DNA from: Tsuneonella sediminis
GTDB lineage: Bacteria; Pseudomonadota; Alphaproteobacteria; Sphingomonadales; Sphingomonadaceae
Reading direction: 5' to 3'
Length of the DNA stretch: 64,000 bases
Assembly (NCBI RefSeq): GCF_051912845.1
Contig: NZ_JBNCBU010000001.1
Location: forward strand, 1,426,001-1,490,000
Of the stretch, positions 61,812 to 64,000 are shown in pieces. Position 1 is the stretch's first letter; each line of letters starts with the position of its first letter. The notes below the pieces were generated by a model. It made no database searches and was not told where the DNA came from. It was given only the letters and a program-made list of their open reading frames with translations. A program made the translations under genes and the position numbers.

Positions 61812-63132
61812 CCTGCTGCGGGCATTGCTCGATTGCCCGCAGGAGAATCGCCCTGCAGAGCTGCGCAAGCTGAGCGAGATCGAGCAGCGCGAACTGCGTT
61901 ACTTCTGGAAGCTGTGGGCGCGGCCCGAGCAGCTGCCACCGGCAGGAGACTGGCGAACCTGGCTGATCAGCGCCGGTCGCGGGCTCGGCAAGACCCGCGC
62001 GGGCGCCGAATGGGTGCGCGAGTACGCCCGCCGTCATCCGGATTGCCGGATCGCCCTCGTCGGCGCGTCGCTGGGCGAAGTGCGCAGCGTGATGGTCGAG
62101 GGGGAAAGCGGCCTGCTCGCTGTCTGCCCGCCGGAAAACCTGCCGGTGTTCGAGCCCTCGCTCAAACGGCTGAGCTGGGGAAACGGGGCGCAAGCCTTTC
62201 TATATTCGGCCGCCGAGCCAGAATCGCTGCGCGGACCGCAGCATGAAATCTGCTGGGCCGACGAGCTGGGCAAGTGGGAGACGGTCTCGAACCGCGCCCA
62301 GCGCGCCTGGGACAACCTGCTGCTCGGCCTGCGCCTGGGCGAACGGCCGCGCGTGTGCGTCACCACGACGCCCCGCAGCGTGCCCCTGATGCGCGCGCTG
62401 TTTGAAGGACGGGAGGACGGGTCGGTTGCCGTTTCCGGCGGCACCAGCCTCGACAACGCCTACAACCTGCCCTCGCGGTACGTGGCCGACATGAGCCGGC
62501 TCTATCGCGGCAGCGCGCTGGGGCGTCAGGAAATCCATGGCGAGTTGATCGAGGAGGTCGAAGGCGCATTGTGGAGCCGCGCGCTGCTCGAACGCTGCCG
62601 TGCGGATGGCACGCAGGAGCCGGTGCGCACGCGCACCGTGGTCGGGATCGATCCGCCTGCCGGGGAACGGGGCGACGCCTGCGGGATCGTCGTCGCCGCC
62701 CTGCTCGAGGACGGCAACGCTATCGTGCTCGCCGACGCGAGCGTGGAAAAGGCAAGTCCGGAACGCTGGGCGCGCGTCGCGGCCAGCACGGCGCGCGCCT
62801 GGCAAGTCGACCGGGTTGTCGCCGAAGCCAACCAGGGCGGCGCGATGGTCCGCGCCGTCCTGCGGGCAGCCGACGAAGTGCTGCCCGTCACGCTCGTCCA
62901 CGCTTCGAGAGGTAAGGTCGCACGGGCCGAGCCGGTCGCCGCGCTGTACGAGAGCGGCCGGGTGAAGCACGCCGCCATGTTCGCGCAGCTGGAGGACCAG
63001 ATGTGCGGGCTGTTGGCAGGTGGCCGCTACGAAGGCCCGGGCCGCTCGCCCGATCGCGCCGACGCGCTGGTCTGGGCGCTGACCGACCTGATGCTGGGCC
63101 GGATAAAGGGGCCAAAGGTACGCGCGCTCTAG
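61795..63132 (+). CDS. GTA large terminase (packaging ATPase-nuclease)
   Basis: 445 residues from ATG 61795 (458 from 61756). Walker A-like AGRGLGKTRAG at about 60-70 and the ADELGKW Walker B-like segment form the packaging motor. The C-terminal RuvC-like nuclease has VGIDPPAGERGDACG and later DALVWALTDLML. It matches the alphaproteobacterial GTA ORF2 type. In GTAs this enzyme packages random host DNA. It overlaps the upstream gene by 17 bases. Confidence 0.9.
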   Translation: MTARTDLLRALLDCPQENRPAELRKLSEIEQRELRYFWKLWARPEQLPPAGDWRTWLISAGRGLGKTRAGAEWVREYARRHPDCRIALVGASLGEVRSVMVEGESGLLAVCPPENLPVFEPSLKRLSWGNGAQAFLYSAAEPESLRGPQHEICWADELGKWETVSNRAQRAWDNLLLGLRLGERPRVCVTTTPRSVPLMRALFEGREDGSVAVSGGTSLDNAYNLPSRYVADMSRLYRGSALGRQEIHGELIEEVEGALWSRALLERCRADGTQEPVRTRTVVGIDPPAGERGDACGIVVAALLEDGNAIVLADASVEKASPERWARVAASTARAWQVDRVVAEANQGGAMVRAVLRAADEVLPVTLVHASRGKVARAEPVAALYESGRVKHAAMFAQLEDQMCGLLAGGRYEGPGRSPDRADALVWALTDLMLGRIKGPKVRAL

Positions 63133-63203
63133 TCGGCGCCCGGTGCCGCAATTCCGCCCGGTCAGGGCGCCTCCCCATCGGAGAGGACAGGAAAGGAACA
63201 TCG

Positions 63204-64000
63204 ATGTCCCTGCTTGAAACGCTTGCTTCCGCCTTCAAGGGCGGGGGCGAGCCCGGTCGTGTGCCGATCAGCCGCGGCTTCGTCTCGCCGTGGGCGAACG
63301 CGTTCGAACCCGGCCCGCCGCCGTACGAATACGCGCGATCGGTGCGCCAGGCCTATCTCGACAATCCGGTCGCCCAGCGCAGCGTGCGGCTGGTCGCCGA
63401 AGGGGTGGCGTCGGCCCCGCTGCAGCCAGGCGACGCCAGGCTGGCGGCGCTCGTGACGGCGACGAGCGCGGGGCAGTCGCTGCTCGAAACCCTCGCCAGC
63501 CAGCTCGTGCTCCACGGAAATGCTTTCGTGCAGGTGATGAAGGATGCCGCCGGCAGGCCGGTCGAACTGTTCGCGCTGAGGCCTGAACGGATGAGCGTCA
63601 TCGCCGGCCCGGACGGATGGCCGACCGCATTCGCTTACCGGCTCGCTGACCGGTCGCTGACGATCCCGCTCGAGGACGAGGAGGGGTGGCCGAACCTCGT
63701 CCACCTCAAGGGCTTCCACCCGGCGGATGATCACTACGGCGCCGGGTGCCTTGCCGCCGCGGAGCAGGCGGTGGCAATCCATAACGCGGCCTCCCGGTGG
63801 AACCGGGCGCTGCTCGAGAACGCAGCGCGGCCCTCCGGTGCGCTGGTGTTCGATCCCGGCGACGGCGGCGCGCTGTCACCCGACCAGTTCGACCGGTTGA
63901 AGGCGGAACTTGCCGGGGCATACGCCGGAGCGGGCAATGCTGGGCGTCCGATGCTGCTCGAAGGCGGGCTCAAGTGGCAGTCGATGGCGATGACCCCGGC
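63204..64000 (+). CDS. GTA/HK97-type portal protein, N-terminal part
   Basis: First 265 codons of an HK97-family portal protein (GTA ORF3). Typical elements: EYARSVRQAYLDNPVAQRSVRLVAEGV, LLETLASQLVLHGNAFVQVMKD, LRPERMSVI and GFHPADDHYGAGCLAAAEQAV. The portal is the ring through which DNA enters the head. The gene is cut by the right window edge. Start ATG 63204 has GGACAGGAAAGGA upstream. Confidence 0.92.
   Translation, partial: MSLLETLASAFKGGGEPGRVPISRGFVSPWANAFEPGPPPYEYARSVRQAYLDNPVAQRSVRLVAEGVASAPLQPGDARLAALVTATSAGQSLLETLASQLVLHGNAFVQVMKDAAGRPVELFALRPERMSVIAGPDGWPTAFAYRLADRSLTIPLEDEEGWPNLVHLKGFHPADDHYGAGCLAAAEQAVAIHNAASRWNRALLENAARPSGALVFDPGDGGALSPDQFDRLKAELAGAYAGAGNAGRPMLLEGGLKWQSMAMTP

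Noticed and set aside
60177..61868. 563-codon frame antisense to the ankyrin and GTA genes
   Set aside because: No domain and it would cross the terminator at 61235 and the gap before the GTA genes.
61299..64000. Intact prophage
   Set aside because: No integrase, repressor or attachment repeat in view and gene order matches GTAs; the cluster is incomplete here, so this is provisional.

Overview
The window is GC-rich, densely coded DNA from an alphaproteobacterium, most likely order Sphingomonadales (Erythrobacteraceae or a close relative). Three things point there: a serine palmitoyltransferase gene paired with its own acyl carrier protein (sphingolipid synthesis), the CtrA and DivK cell-cycle regulators, and the start of a gene transfer agent (GTA) head-gene cluster. 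The family assignment is inference. No rRNA, tRNA, CRISPR array or insertion sequence was seen.

Layout. Positions 1-9.4 kb: the end of a transglutaminase-like gene, a host-attachment-type protein, pcm, a class A beta-lactamase-like serine hydrolase, a DJ-1/PfpI protein, an Ala/Glu-rich lipoprotein, polA, a CHASE3/HWE sensor kinase and an MscS channel. 9.3-16.8 kb: a CDC48/VCP-type double AAA ATPase, a probable small RNA in the only gene gap over 300 bases, a 3-oxoacid CoA-transferase pair split by a HAD-like lipoprotein gene, a nitronate monooxygenase and an MFS carrier. 16.8-23.8 kb, all leftward: metK, lnt, a DUF4167 protein, prmC, prfA and hisS. 23.9-32 kb: an M61 peptidase, ppa, a BON-MscS fusion, pmbA, lptB and rpoN. 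32-41 kb: ctrA, a TSUP permease, an Ala/Pro-rich protein, trmB, a PilZ protein, maeB and mutS. 41-49.5 kb: small membrane proteins, 3-hydroxybutyryl-CoA dehydrogenase, a cobalamin adenosyltransferase, gluQ, an HNH nuclease, tryptophan 2,3-dioxygenase, DUF4112, a peptide-binding lipoprotein, PilZ and DksA-like proteins. 49.6-55.3 kb: a Sel1 protein, a tightly overlapping five-gene leftward operon (DUF3572, HAD, RidA, GDPD, GNAT), and divK next to a PAS-GAF-HWE kinase. 55.3-61.1 kb: a Pycsar-effector-like membrane protein, acp-spt, a Crp/Fnr regulator, a second TSUP permease, a YqaA-like protein and an ankyrin protein. 61.1-64 kb: the first three GTA genes behind a promoter-terminator leader; the cluster runs off the right edge.

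Most genes are housekeeping: replication and repair (polA, mutS), translation (hisS, prfA, prmC, trmB, gluQ) and envelope assembly (lnt, lptB, spt). The regulatory layer is the more distinctive part: CtrA, DivK, two HWE kinases, two PilZ proteins, RpoN and a Crp-like factor. The ctrA promoter region carries GANTC sites and a near-CtrA box. Non-ATG starts are common: TTG in DUF4167, prfA, maeB and the adenosyltransferase gene, and a probable CTG in the GDPD gene. Three convergent gene pairs overlap by exactly CTAG, so one palindrome supplies both stop codons.
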